Shown: piece by piece, positions 10,462 through 19,669 of the stretch
How the letters are laid out: the number at the start of each line of letters is the position of its first letter
Numbering within the stretch: the first letter of the stretch is position 1
Assembly (NCBI RefSeq): GCF_001685015.1
Contig: NZ_MAYT01000001.1
Coordinates: forward strand, 62,001-126,000
Reading direction: 5' to 3'
From: Pseudobacillus wudalianchiensis
Lineage (GTDB): Bacteria > Bacillota > Bacilli > Bacillales > Domibacillaceae
DNA length: 64,000 nt
Notes under the pieces: generated by a model
Told to the model about the DNA's origin: nothing
Databases searched by the model: none
What the model saw: only the letters and a program-made list of their open reading frames with translations
Program-made: the position numbers and the translations under genes

Positions 10462-10490
10462 TTGACATATAGGTTAGGGGGGTATAGTAT
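10462..10490 (+). promoter_or_regulatory. copA promoter with CsoR operator
   Basis: TTGACA (10462-10467) and TAGTAT (10485-10490) are 17 bp apart. The spacer and -10 contain ATAGGTTAGGGGGGTATAG (from 10469), sharing the TTAGGGGGGTAT core with the csoR site. A leader of about 165 bp separates this promoter from the copA start; no hairpin of note was seen in it. Confidence 0.82.
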
Positions 10491-10663
10491 AAAGGTATAA
10501 ACAATCACCATAAAATTCTAATGCATCGGTCAATGAGTTTAATATTTCGCTGCATATTAAGTGATGATGATATAACAGGTTTGCTAAGGAAGCAGATAAG
10601 ACCGTTTAATCAATAATGATAGTTGTCTTTCAGTCAGTAAAAAGCTTTCAAGGGGGAAGTGCA

Positions 10664-13099
10664 ATGAGTTCAGAACAAAAAGAAGTGCAAATGCCTATTG
10701 CCGGTATGACATGTGCAGCCTGTGCAACCAGGATAGAAAAAGGTCTTAACAAATTAGAAGGAGTTAATGAAGCGACAGTCAATTTAGCTCTTGAAAAGGC
10801 GACAGTGAAATTTGATCCTTCTGTTACAAATGTCTCGGACTTCGAAAAGAAAGTGAAAGATTTAGGATACGATGTTGTGTCGGAAAAAGCGGAGTTCGAC
10901 TTAATTGGCATGACATGTGCAGCCTGCGCAACAAGAATAGAGAAAGGCTTAAATAAATTAGAGGGCGTGAACAAAGCAACGGTTAATTTAGCTTTGGAAA
11001 CTGCCACAGTAGAATACAATCCTTCACAAGTCAGTATTCAAGACATGATAAATCGTGTTGAGAAGATTGGCTATGAAGCAAAAGTCAAACAGGATGAAAT
11101 GAACGAAAGCTCTGATTATCGGGAGAAAGAAATCGAAAAACAAAAAGGAAAGTTTATTTTCTCTTTCATTTTATCTGTTCCGCTTTTATGGGCGATGGTT
11201 AGCCATTTTGAGTTCACTTCTTTTATCTGGCTGCCGGACATGTTTATGAATCCATGGGTTCAACTGGCGCTTGCTACACCTGTCCAATTCATCATCGGCA
11301 AACAATTTTATGTAGGAGCCTATAAAGCACTGAAAAATAAAAGTGCCAATATGGATGTGTTGGTCGCTTTAGGGACATCGGCCGCTTATTTTTACAGTTT
11401 ATACTTATCGATCTTATCTATCGGTTCGAATCATCATATGCCGGAGTTATATTTCGAAACGAGTGCTGTGTTAATTACTTTGATTATTCTAGGAAAATTA
11501 TTTGAAGCCCGTGCAAAAGGCCGTTCTTCAGAAGCCATTAAAAAATTAATGGGCTTGCAGGCGAAAACAGCTACGGTGCTAAGAGATGGATCAGAGATAG
11601 AAATATCATTGGACGAAGTAGTCGTTGGCGATGTAATTTACGTAAAACCAGGAGAAAAGATCCCAGTAGATGGAGAAATCATAGAAGGACGTTCTGCACT
11701 TGATGAGTCTATGCTTACAGGAGAAAGTGTCCCAGTCGATAAAACGGCAGGGGATCATGTTATTGGTGCAACAATTAATAAAAATGGCTTTCTAAAAGTA
11801 AAAGCCACAAAAGTCGGCAGAGACACAGCTTTAGCGCAAATCATTAAAGTCGTCGAAGAGGCGCAAGGTTCAAAGGCTCCTATCCAAAGATTAGCGGATC
11901 ATATCTCAGGTATATTTGTACCGATTGTAGTAGGCATTGCCGTTATTGTATTTTTCATTTGGTACGTATGGGTAAGCCCGGGTGAATTTGCTGTCGCTTT
12001 AGAGAAACTGATTGCTGTACTAGTCATTGCTTGTCCTTGTGCTTTAGGATTAGCCACTCCAACTTCTATCATGGCTGGTTCAGGCCGTGCGGCAGAATAT
12101 GGTGTTTTATTCAAGGGCGGCGAACATCTTGAGTTAACTCATCAAATTACAACCGTCGTTTTAGATAAGACGGGTACAGTGACAAATGGTAAACCAGTTT
12201 TAACAGACATCATCATTGAAGGGGATGTAGAGGAAGAAGTCTTTGCCCAATTAGTCGGTTCGGCTGAGAAACAATCGGAACACCCATTAGCAGAAGCGAT
12301 TGTCCAAGGCATAAAAGAAAGAGATATTTCACTTTTAGATATTGAGGAATTTGAAGCAATACCGGGCTTTGGCATTAAAGCAAAAGTAGAGAATAAAGAG
12401 ATATTAATTGGCACAAGAAGATTAATGGCAAAGTTTCAAATTAACATCGGAACGGCTGAAGATCAGATGGAGCAGCTTGAGAAAAACGGAAAAACAGCTA
12501 TGCTTGTGGCGATTGATGGACTGTATGCGGGAATTGTAGCGGTGGCCGATACTGTCAAAGAAACGTCGAAAGAGGCTATTAAGCGATTAAAGGATTTAGG
12601 TCTTGAAGTCATCATGATAACAGGTGATAACGAAAGAACAGCTCAGGCGATTGCCAATGAAGTGGGGATTGATGCAGCGATAGCTGAAGTGTTGCCAGAA
12701 GGAAAAGCGGAGCAAGTCAAAAAATTGCAGCAGCAAGGAAAGCGTGTGGCGATGGTGGGAGACGGAATCAATGATGCACCAGCTCTAGCGGTAGCTGATA
12801 TTGGCATGGCGATCGGCACGGGAACAGATGTAGCAATGGAAGCGGCAGATATTACGCTGATGCGAGGCGACTTGAACAGCATTGCCGATGCTATCGTGAT
12901 GAGTAAAAAAACGATTAGAAACATTAAGCAAAATTTGTTCTGGGCGTTTGGGTACAACACGTTGGGAATTCCTGTAGCGGCTCTTGGGCTCTTGGCTCCT
13001 TGGCTCGCTGGAGCAGCAATGGCGTTTAGTTCAGTATCTGTTGTGTTAAATGCTTTGCGTTTACAAAGAGTGAAATTAAACGAAACGAATCGTGCGTAA
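10664..13099 (+). CDS. copA: Copper-exporting P1B-type ATPase CopA
   Basis: Membrane Cu(I) exporter, 811 residues from the start [10 protein letters not shown], which follows AAGGGGGAAG. The in-frame ATG at 10616 has no good RBS. Two N-terminal HMA domains carry GMTCAAC at C17/C20 and C85/C88. Membrane segments follow, including the transport-site CPC in [12 protein letters not shown], the TGES actuator loop, phosphorylation motif [18 protein letters not shown] and [10 protein letters not shown]. The two HMA domains are almost identical in protein (33 of 35 residues over the core) although their codons differ. The downstream histidine-rich gene is 15 bp away and shares the operon. Confidence 0.97.
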   Translation: MSSEQKEVQMPIAGMTCAACATRIEKGLNKLEGVNEATVNLALEKATVKFDPSVTNVSDFEKKVKDLGYDVVSEKAEFDLIGMTCAACATRIEKGLNKLEGVNKATVNLALETATVEYNPSQVSIQDMINRVEKIGYEAKVKQDEMNESSDYREKEIEKQKGKFIFSFILSVPLLWAMVSHFEFTSFIWLPDMFMNPWVQLALATPVQFIIGKQFYVGAYKALKNKSANMDVLVALGTSAAYFYSLYLSILSIGSNHHMPELYFETSAVLITLIILGKLFEARAKGRSSEAIKKLMGLQAKTATVLRDGSEIEISLDEVVVGDVIYVKPGEKIPVDGEIIEGRSALDESMLTGESVPVDKTAGDHVIGATINKNGFLKVKATKVGRDTALAQIIKVVEEAQGSKAPIQRLADHISGIFVPIVVGIAVIVFFIWYVWVSPGEFAVALEKLIAVLVIACPCALGLATPTSIMAGSGRAAEYGVLFKGGEHLELTHQITTVVLDKTGTVTNGKPVLTDIIIEGDVEEEVFAQLVGSAEKQSEHPLAEAIVQGIKERDISLLDIEEFEAIPGFGIKAKVENKEILIGTRRLMAKFQINIGTAEDQMEQLEKNGKTAMLVAIDGLYAGIVAVADTVKETSKEAIKRLKDLGLEVIMITGDNERTAQAIANEVGIDAAIAEVLPEGKAEQVKKLQQQGKRVAMVGDGINDAPALAVADIGMAIGTGTDVAMEAADITLMRGDLNSIADAIVMSKKTIRNIKQNLFWAFGYNTLGIPVAALGLLAPWLAGAAMAFSSVSVVLNALRLQRVKLNETNRA

Positions 13100-13114
13100 A
13101 AAAGGGGTGAAACG

Positions 13115-13933
13115 ATGAAGAAGTGGGCAATAGCAGCTATTTTATACTTAATTTCAGTGGTAGGTGTCTATACGATATATGATCATGTAACGTCTAAAGG
13201 GAAATCGGTGTCTTCGGAAGTGAATCATCAACAGAACGAACACGAAGCGGCAAAGGAAGCTGCACATGATCATCATGAAAAAGTGCCACCTGTTAAAAGT
13301 GATGTAAAGGCGAGTATTGAATATGAGAACAAACATGTAACGATTATGCTTCAGGATCAAAAAGGAAATCCGGTTGACGACCTTGAAGTCAATCATGAAA
13401 AGCTTCTGCACTTGATTGTGGTAGATGAAGGACTAGAGCAGTACTGGCATTTACATCCTCAAAGAATAGGAGCAGGAAAGTTCCAAGTAGAACAAGAATT
13501 AAAGAAAGGGACGTATAAGGCTTTTGTGGATATAAAGCCTAAAAAGTTATCCTATCATGTTTCACCGTTGGAAATGGTTATAGGAGCTCCATCCTCTCAT
13601 GGCCATGCGCCTACTATAATTCCAGACAAAGATTTGACGAAGACAGTAGGCAATGAAACGGTCAAAATGAATATGAGCGCCCACACTGCTGGGACGCCTG
13701 TTACCTTAACATTTGATCTTGACGAGGAAAAAATTGAACCGTATTTAGGAGCCATGGGGCATGTGGTCATCTTAGATGAACAGGCTGAAAATTACCTTCA
13801 TGTTCATCCCTTAGAAGGAGAAGCTCCTGTATTTGAAACACAATTTAAACAGCCTGGAATTTACAAAGTATGGGCTGAATTTAAACAAGATGGGAAAGTC
13901 CGGGTGTATCCTTACGTTATAGAGATTAATTAG
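13115..13933 (+). CDS. Membrane-anchored two-repeat histidine protein, probable extracytoplasmic copper binder
   Basis: 272 residues with one N-terminal hydrophobic segment (about 4-21). There is no lipobox cysteine, so it is probably anchored with the rest outside the cell. A histidine-rich linker (HQQNEHEAAKEAAHDHHEK) leads to two repeats of one beta-rich domain. Repeat 1 has H99, H112 and H114 (LLHLIVVDE then WHLHP). Repeat 2 has H216, H229 and H231 (MGHVVILDE then LHVHP). The H-x12-H-x-H-P spacing is identical in both. No named family was recognised. Its place 15 bp after copA suggests copper binding or handling outside the membrane; this is inference. RBS AAAGGGGTGA. Confidence 0.8.
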   Translation: MKKWAIAAILYLISVVGVYTIYDHVTSKGKSVSSEVNHQQNEHEAAKEAAHDHHEKVPPVKSDVKASIEYENKHVTIMLQDQKGNPVDDLEVNHEKLLHLIVVDEGLEQYWHLHPQRIGAGKFQVEQELKKGTYKAFVDIKPKKLSYHVSPLEMVIGAPSSHGHAPTIIPDKDLTKTVGNETVKMNMSAHTAGTPVTLTFDLDEEKIEPYLGAMGHVVILDEQAENYLHVHPLEGEAPVFETQFKQPGIYKVWAEFKQDGKVRVYPYVIEIN

Positions 13934-13947
13934 TCTCGAGGCAGACA

Positions 13948-13992
13948 AAGGAGGTGACAGGAAATTTCATGTCACCTTCTTATTTTATTTGC
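13948..13992 (+). terminator. Terminator of the copA operon
   Basis: AAGGAGGTGACA and TGTCACCTTCTT form a hairpin followed by TATTTTATTT. Confidence 0.8.
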
Positions 13993-14446
13993 TATTCAAG
14001 CAAACCGATCTTTAGCTTAAGTAAACTGCTTTCTGGAATTTTACACGCCTGTATAAGATAGGTTTCTATATTTCCATATTTCTTCATAAAGATCTCGTGA
14101 ATGATGCGGGTGTATTTTGAAAAAAGGCTTTAGCCGATCAGGTGACAGTTGAAAGGGACTTATCCACTGAATTAAATTTCCTTATTTTTTCCGTTGGTTT
14201 TACATCTTTCTAGTTTGTTGATGACATCCCCTTTTAGAGCGTGTTTTTCAGGAAGAGTTAACTGAAAAAAGAAGCTAGAAACCTAAACAAGCGAGTACCC
14301 AATTGGGAACTCGCTCGTTTAGGTTTATTTAGTACGTATCAGTTATTCGTAAGCTAAATTTTTGTTTTGAGCTCTGCTTGGGCACAGCCAATAAAAGGAG
14401 GAATACTATATAGGTTAGGATACTTTTAGCTAGAAACACTGTCTGT
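13993..14446. other. 454-bp stretch without a recognised gene
   Basis: No open frame with a plausible ribosome binding site was seen on either strand. The only clear structure is a large hairpin at 14279-14326: AAACCTAAAC-AGCGAGT-CCCAATTGGG and its complement, ending in TTTATTTAG. It looks like a terminator with no gene in front of it on the plus strand. This may mark the end of a decayed gene. Confidence 0.6.
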
Positions 14447-14896
14447 TTAACGTCCAGATCCATAAAGAAAGTTTGATGTTAAAAAGGCCCCAACAGGCGG
14501 CAAGGCAGAAGTGCTCATAGGAGGGCCAGTGAGAGCCGTATTGGTCGTAGCAATCCAAGTCCCGTGCTCACCTGCTTGTAAAGAGGGAGGCTTCATTATA
14601 AGCATTCCATTTAAAACAAAATGTCGAACTCCAATAGAGGGATTATCAAATATAGATAATTGACCAGAATACGCGGCATAAGGTGAATCAAATCGTATTT
14701 GTTTGGTGCTTTCATTCCAATACCCCCTAATTGGAATAAATGTGCCACGGAAATTGATTGTACCATTTACTTGGTTACCAGTAACAGAATTCATGACGAG
14801 TATGCCCGAAACGAGCGGTCTTTCACCTACTGCGGCGTCGATCCCCCACTGAGATGGGGATGGCAAAATTAGCTGAGTGTTCTGAGCAGATTGCAA
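14447..14896 (-). CDS. Unrecognised 149-residue protein
   Basis: Start is TTG (14894-14896) with a strong AAGGAGGT eight bases upstream, so the gene is probably real. There is no signal peptide or membrane helix and no cysteine. The sequence alternates short beta-like stretches with Gly and Pro turns (GTINFRGTFIPIRGYW, GEHGTWIATTNTAL), compatible with a small all-beta or barrel fold; no family was recognised. It stands alone between the copper island and rpsD, where B. subtilis has no equivalent known to me, so it may be an acquired or lineage-specific gene. Function unknown. Confidence 0.65.
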   Translation of the reverse strand: MQSAQNTQLILPSPSQWGIDAAVGERPLVSGILVMNSVTGNQVNGTINFRGTFIPIRGYWNESTKQIRFDSPYAAYSGQLSIFDNPSIGVRHFVLNGMLIMKPPSLQAGEHGTWIATTNTALTGPPMSTSALPPVGAFLTSNFLYGSGR

Positions 14897-15125
14897 AGTT
14901 GATACCTCCTTACCTGCTTTAGAACAGTTTATGCCGGAGATTTTAAAGTGGGAATAGGGAAAAGTTTATGGGTAACATACCTTTCTATACTGTTGGGGCT
15001 TTCAGAGTTGAACATATGAAAAGGAGTTTAATGGGAAAGAAGATTGTCTTATCGTTATAGAATGATTGGGAGTGCTAGCACTAATTCTTTTAATATCAAA
15101 ATAATTGAGGATGCGTAAAAATACA
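14897..15125. other. Intergenic stretch upstream of the 149-aa gene
   Basis: It holds the ribosome binding site of the minus-strand gene and an isolated palindrome AGTGCTAGCACT near 15071-15082. It has no coding frame and no clear promoter match. Confidence 0.5.
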
Positions 15126-15178
15126 AAAAAGAAAAACCCTGAGAAACATTGATATAACAACGTTTCTCAGGGTTTTCG
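15126..15178 (-). terminator. Terminator after rpsD
   Basis: On the minus strand AAAACCCTGAGAAACGTTG and its complement pair around a short loop and end in TTTTTCTTTTTT. Confidence 0.9.
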
Positions 15179-15202
15179 TAACCAGGTTTACTACCCGGAT
15201 TA

Positions 15203-15805
15203 TTAACGAGAGTAGAACTCTACGATAAGAGCTTCATTGATTTCAGCTGGAAGTTCAGAACGCTCTGGAAGGCGAGTGAATGTACCTTCTAGCTTGTCTG
15301 CATCAAATGTTAAATAATCAGGTACGAAGTTGTTTACTTCAATTGATTCTTTAACGATAGCAAGGTTTCTAGACTTTTCACGAACAGAGATTGTTTGACC
15401 AGGTTTTACTTGGTAAGATGGGATGTCTACGCGCTTTCCATCAACAAGGATATGACCATGGTTAACAAGCTGACGTGCTTGACGGCGAGTACGAGCTAAG
15501 CCAAGACGGTAAACAAGGTTGTCTAGGCGGCATTCAAGAAGGATCATGAAGTTTTCGCCGTAAACGCCTTTCATTTTACCAGCTTTTACGAATAAGTTTT
15601 TAAATTGGCGCTCATTTACACCGTACATATGACGAAGCTTTTGCTTCTCTTGCAATTGAAGTCCGTATTCAGACAATTTTTTACGTTGGTTTGGACCGTG
15701 TTGTCCAGGTGCGTAAGGGCGTTTTTCTAATTCTTTACCAGTTCCGCTTAGAGAGATTCCAAGACGGCGGGAAATTTTCCAGCTTGGGCCAGTATAGCGA
15801 GCCAT
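15203..15805 (-). CDS. rpsD: Ribosomal protein S4
   Basis: Primary 16S rRNA-binding protein of the 30S body, 200 residues as expected. It begins [16 protein letters not shown] and contains the S4 RNA-binding domain ([20 protein letters not shown], split as [10 protein letters not shown] and [10 protein letters not shown]). There is no zinc-binding cysteine set, so it is the C-minus form. Strong RBS AAGGAGGAGC. It is monocistronic with its own leader, promoter and terminator, as in B. subtilis where S4 represses its own mRNA. Confidence 0.98.
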   Translation of the reverse strand: MARYTGPSWKISRRLGISLSGTGKELEKRPYAPGQHGPNQRKKLSEYGLQLQEKQKLRHMYGVNERQFKNLFVKAGKMKGVYGENFMILLECRLDNLVYRLGLARTRRQARQLVNHGHILVDGKRVDIPSYQVKPGQTISVREKSRNLAIVKESIEVNNFVPDYLTFDADKLEGTFTRLPERSELPAEINEALIVEFYSR

Positions 15806-16000
15806 AATATAGCTCCTCCTTTAATGTTTTTATTTTGTTGTAAAATAAAAACCGGGTGAGACAACAATCAAGCCATTTTATTTTCATGTACCATCGCCCC
15901 AGCAGCAGAGGGTTACGCGATACACCATTTGCCATAAAAGGCAAAGGAACAAAATGAACGTATGAAGGTGTTCACATAGGCTGCATTATTTTACACAAAT
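15806..16000 (-). promoter_or_regulatory. rpsD 5' leader, probable S4 autoregulatory RNA
   Basis: The untranslated leader is roughly 190 bases between the promoter and the rpsD start, with several short hairpins (for example TTGCCTTTTATGGCAA, and GCGTAACCC near GGTGTATCGC). Firmicutes rpsD leaders bind S4 for autogenous control; the length and position fit. A further short frame here (to 15944) has no support as a gene. Structural match to the Rfam S4 leader was not tested. Confidence 0.65.
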
Positions 16001-16003
16001 GCT

Positions 16004-16032
16004 AGTATATAATTGACTGGCAGTTCTGTCAA
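16004..16032 (-). promoter_or_regulatory. rpsD promoter
   Basis: On the minus strand TTGACA (16027-16032) and TATACT (16004-16009) are separated by 17 bp, close to the sigma-A consensus. Confidence 0.85.
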
Positions 16033-16091
16033 GAAAGGATTACAATATAAGAAAAATAATAAATTTATTAAGTCTTTTGGCTTAGGTATTG

Positions 16092-16100
16092 TGGTATAAT
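16092..16100 (+). promoter_or_regulatory. dgcP extended -10
   Basis: TGGTATAAT forms an extended -10 element. The matching -35 region is weak. It lies about 130 bp before the dgcP start, diverging from the rpsD promoter. Confidence 0.55.
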
Positions 16101-16227
16101 TATCCTATTATTAGTTGCTAGTATTGTTTTTTAAGTATTTAAATTTGCAATAATAGATAACTCTTTGAAATAGTAAGAAAAGGGAAGACAGCTGTTTTGT
16201 GCAATTAGAATGGCAGGTGATCACTAC

Positions 16228-18054
16228 ATGAATCAGCGTTATGAAAGTAAGTGGGCGATAAGCTGGAAAGCATTGGTATATGACTTGATGTCCGCTTTTC
16301 AGGATACTTTTAATATGGAGAATTTTCAAGAGAAGTGGCTCTGTCTTGTAGGCAGACAATTCTGTACTGAACAGTTACAAATATTCCCTGTAAGCAATCC
16401 GGAAGCAGTATTAAATAATACCTCTAAAGATCAAGAAGCGTTAAGACAAGTTTTTACACAGCCATATCTTCTCTTAGAAGGAAAGGAACATGACTGGCCA
16501 ATACCTAGACCTTATAATATAGGATTTCGGTTAACGGGTTTTGGTGAAAGTAAAGAAACTTATTTATTTTTACAGGTAGATAAAAATGTCATGAGCAACC
16601 TTACAGAAGAGGATCTGTTATTTTTTGCTGAGGAAAGCAGCCGGCTTATTGACTGGGTAAATTATGTTTACGAGATGGAAGGAAGAGTGGCAAGATATAA
16701 GGAGTTATTTAATGTAACAGGAAAACTTCACTCTTCCACAGATGTTGAGTTTGTATTAAGAGAAATTATATTCACTCTGAAGAAAATTTTCCCTTCTTGC
16801 TCTTATCATTTTCTTATGGCTATGGAGGGGACGTATACAGATCTGCCGGTCAGTCACTTTAATTTTGATGAAGTAAGTGAAGCAGGCATGGTTTCGTATA
16901 CGACTGGCACCATTCAGGTTGATGAGGCATCTAGTGTTCTATATGCTCCCTTGATAGGTAAACAAGGAGTATACGGCGTTTTGAAAGTAACTCTGTTGAG
17001 GGAGCGTGGCATTCCTGAAACTAAAAAAGAGTTTATTCGCATGCTCGCCGATGCAGGAGGGGGTGCGATCGAAAAGGTCATGCTTTATGATCAGTCAAGA
17101 CAGCTAAATGCAGATTTACAGTTAATCAATGATGCCTCCCACAAGTTAAATTCAAGTTTGCGTTTTTCAGATGTTACTAACTTCTTACATTCGCAAATTA
17201 TTCGCTCTTTCCATGCCGGTGCAGTCGGCTTTATCTTTCTAAACGAAACGAAAACTGAAACGATGTCGGGCAGTAGTCCTTTTTTCTATGAACGAGAAGG
17301 AAAGGAATTGATTGATTTCGTTTCTGAGAAGCTGAGAAAAGAGAAAGAGGCTTTTTTTATTGGTGAATTAGCGAATAAACTGGACAACATCTGTTTAACC
17401 TTTCACGCGATGATGGCTGTGCCCATGGAGCAAGGAGATGAGCTTAGAGGCTTTTGCGTTGTGCTGAAAAAAGAGCCCTATAGTTTTACTTTTGAAATGT
17501 ACAAGCTCCTGCAGTCGCTTATCCATCATTCCACGCTTGCTTTGGCAAATGCTATGTTAAGAGAAAAATTAGAGAAGATGGTTATAACCGATCATTTGAC
17601 CAAGCTGTACTCGAGAAATTACTTAGATCAATGTCTTCAGAAATCGCTTGAGAAAGACGAAAAAGGTGTCTTTTTATTAATGGATATTGATAATTTTAAA
17701 AAAGTAAATGACACATACGGACATCAGACGGGTGATGAAATCTTGATTCAAATAGCGGAAATTATGAAGAATTCTACTCGAGAAGAGGATGTCGCGGCTC
17801 GCTGGGGAGGAGAAGAACTAGCCATCTATTTGCCAAACTGTTCTATAGAAGAGGGAGCCCTAACGGCTAAGAACATTATACGCAAAGTAGCAGTAAGTAC
17901 AAAGCCTTCGGTTACCATTTCTTGCGGATTGTCCTGTTGGTCAAGGAAGAATCCGTCCTCTCAAAAGCAATTATTTAACGATGCAGATACGGCGCTATAC
18001 GAGGCGAAGAAGACAGGGAAGAATAAAAGCATTATTAGTCATTGTTGTGTGTAA
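16228..18054 (+). CDS. dgcP: Diguanylate cyclase with GAF domains
   Basis: Cytosolic enzyme making cyclic di-GMP from two GTP. At 608 residues it has GAF-like sensory regions (about 170-290 and 300-440) and a C-terminal GGDEF domain. The active site reads RWGGEEL, an active GGEEL variant, and ITDHLTKLYSRNYLDQ opens the domain. The inhibitory I-site RxxD (REED) lies five residues before GGEEL, so product inhibition is expected. Start taken at MNQRYESKW with AGGTGAT upstream; the ATG at 16210 lacks an RBS. The place next to rpsD and ytsP matches B. subtilis dgcP (ytrP). Confidence 0.92.
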   Translation: MNQRYESKWAISWKALVYDLMSAFQDTFNMENFQEKWLCLVGRQFCTEQLQIFPVSNPEAVLNNTSKDQEALRQVFTQPYLLLEGKEHDWPIPRPYNIGFRLTGFGESKETYLFLQVDKNVMSNLTEEDLLFFAEESSRLIDWVNYVYEMEGRVARYKELFNVTGKLHSSTDVEFVLREIIFTLKKIFPSCSYHFLMAMEGTYTDLPVSHFNFDEVSEAGMVSYTTGTIQVDEASSVLYAPLIGKQGVYGVLKVTLLRERGIPETKKEFIRMLADAGGGAIEKVMLYDQSRQLNADLQLINDASHKLNSSLRFSDVTNFLHSQIIRSFHAGAVGFIFLNETKTETMSGSSPFFYEREGKELIDFVSEKLRKEKEAFFIGELANKLDNICLTFHAMMAVPMEQGDELRGFCVVLKKEPYSFTFEMYKLLQSLIHHSTLALANAMLREKLEKMVITDHLTKLYSRNYLDQCLQKSLEKDEKGVFLLMDIDNFKKVNDTYGHQTGDEILIQIAEIMKNSTREEDVAARWGGEELAIYLPNCSIEEGALTAKNIIRKVAVSTKPSVTISCGLSCWSRKNPSSQKQLFNDADTALYEAKKTGKNKSIISHCCV

Positions 18055-18087
18055 AAAAGAGCTGAGCGTTCATCAGCTCTTTTTGCT
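18055..18087 (+). terminator. Terminator after dgcP
   Basis: AAAGAGCTGA and TCAGCTCTTT form a stem followed by T's, directly after the stop. Confidence 0.9.
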
Positions 18088-18147
18088 TTTTAAACTAGTG
18101 ATATTAAAGTTCTGTATTAGCGAGGAAGCTAAGACAGAGATTATCGG

Positions 18148-18630
18148 TTATTGTAAGTGCTCTACTAAAGCGAAAGCAAAAGCTTCAAGCATTTTTTCAT
18201 CGATTTCATCAAAGCGGTCTTTTTCCGGGCTGTCAATATCTAATACGCCGAAGACTTGGCCATCCTTTATTAAGGGAATGACGATTTCTGACTGAGAGGC
18301 GGCATCGCATGCAATGTGGCCAGGAAACGCATGCACATCCGCAATACGTTGTGTTTTCTTTTCGCTAGCTGCAGTGCCGCAGACGCCTCTTCCGAAAGGA
18401 ATACGCACACAGGCTGGCAGACCTTGAAAAGGGCCGAGGACGAGCTCGTTTCCTTCCGTTAAGTAAAACCCGACCCAGTTAACCCGCTCCAGAAATTGAT
18501 TTAACAAGGCAGAAGCGTTGCTTAAATTAGCAATCTGATTGCTTTCTCCCTCAAGTAATGCCCGCAGCTGTTTGATCATGAGGTTATAATTTTCTTCTTT
18601 CGTCCCTGTATAACTAGTTGTTTGAAACAT
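18148..18630 (-). CDS. ytsP: GAF-domain free methionine-R-sulfoxide reductase
   Basis: 160-residue single GAF domain of the fRMsr family, which reduces free methionine-R-sulfoxide. The three family cysteines are visible in order: PACVRIPFG, GRGVCGTAA and GHIACDAAS. WVGFYL and QIVIPL-type strands (here SEIVIPL) also fit. RBS GGAGTAAC upstream of MFQTTSYTG. It is followed upstream by hisJ on the same strand with 30 bp between, so the two may be co-transcribed. Confidence 0.9.
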   Translation of the reverse strand: MFQTTSYTGTKEENYNLMIKQLRALLEGESNQIANLSNASALLNQFLERVNWVGFYLTEGNELVLGPFQGLPACVRIPFGRGVCGTAASEKKTQRIADVHAFPGHIACDAASQSEIVIPLIKDGQVFGVLDIDSPEKDRFDEIDEKMLEAFAFALVEHLQ

Positions 18631-18660
18631 TCTTTGTTACTCCTTTATTCAATATGGTGT

Positions 18661-19479
18661 TTATAATTGAGAAATTGATTTTGATGGCAGAGGAAACAGT
18701 TTGTCATACCCCTGGCCAATGTCTTTTGCCTGGTGTGCATCTGACCCATACACAAGCGAAATGCCCATATCCAAAGCTTTTTGAGCGACTTCAGGTGATG
18801 GGTAAGACTCTAAACACAATGGTTTCATTAGACCTGCGCCGTTAAAGTCAATCTCATAGCCATTCTCTTTAATGGCTGTTAAAATAGAATCTATTTCTAG
18901 GTCGAAATTCACTTCGTTTGGAAAGCGATGCTGAAATTTGTGGACGAGTGTTATATGACCGATACGCTTCGGCTTGAATGGGCCAAGATCGGCTTTAATC
19001 GAGCGGTGCACCGTTTCGTAGTATTTTTTGTAAATAGCTGTTAGGGATCCGAAGATTCCGATCATGTTCTCGAATACATCAGCACTATAATCAAGGCAGT
19101 ACCAGTTAGATTGTTCTTTTAAAAAGTGAACAGACAAAACAGAGTCATCAAGAAGCGGACCATATTCATCTAAAAAAGCGGTCGTTTCTTTTTCGAAGCC
19201 TTCGATATAATCAACTTCCAGACCGGCCTGGATCGAGATATCCGCTGCATATTCCTTTTTAACCTGCTGCAAAGCAGAAAAATAAGCATCCAGATCTCCA
19301 AGCGCCATCCCGCTATCTTGTGTAGGTGTGCTATCTATGAAGCCGAAAGGCAAAGGTGCATGTTCCGTGAAAGTTAATTGTGAAAACCCCTGATTAATCG
19401 CTTCTTCAATATAACTGTCGAGCGTGTCTTTCGTTCCGTGAGGACAAAAGGGTGTGTGAATATGTCCGTCTCTTTTCAT
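18661..19479 (-). CDS. hisJ: Histidinol-phosphatase, PHP family
   Basis: Dephosphorylates L-histidinol phosphate in histidine synthesis. PHP metal-binding motifs are visible: DGHIHTPFCPHG at the start, FTEHAPLP, GLEVDY, SVHFL and the C-terminal SDAHQAKDIG. Start chosen at MKRDGHIHT, preceded by AGGGGG, giving 272 residues; the longer frame to 19521 crosses the upstream region. It stands apart from other his genes, as hisJ does in B. subtilis. Confidence 0.92.
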   Translation of the reverse strand: MKRDGHIHTPFCPHGTKDTLDSYIEEAINQGFSQLTFTEHAPLPFGFIDSTPTQDSGMALGDLDAYFSALQQVKKEYAADISIQAGLEVDYIEGFEKETTAFLDEYGPLLDDSVLSVHFLKEQSNWYCLDYSADVFENMIGIFGSLTAIYKKYYETVHRSIKADLGPFKPKRIGHITLVHKFQHRFPNEVNFDLEIDSILTAIKENGYEIDFNGAGLMKPLCLESYPSPEVAQKALDMGISLVYGSDAHQAKDIGQGYDKLFPLPSKSISQL

Positions 19480-19669
19480 AAACATCCCCCTGAAAAAATA
19501 GTCATAATTCAAGTGTAACAAAAATTTTAAGCACCAGCTAAAAAAAAACGATTTTTGTCGTCAAAAAATGTCACATCCTATGGTATCATTAGTAATAATT
19601 GAGTGAAATTTATATAATACACATAGATGAAACGACTACTTTTGCAGGCAGAAGAACAGGGGGCTTACG

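Noticed and set aside
15068-15084. AGTGCTAGCACT resembling a CIRCE heat-shock operator
   Set aside because: CIRCE needs TTAGCACTC and GAGTGCTAA arms separated by nine bases. Here the arms touch, and no chaperone gene is near.
15735-15944. 69-residue frame upstream of rpsD
   Set aside because: It lies in the rpsD leader and start region, has no ribosome binding site, and its sequence is better explained as structured mRNA leader.
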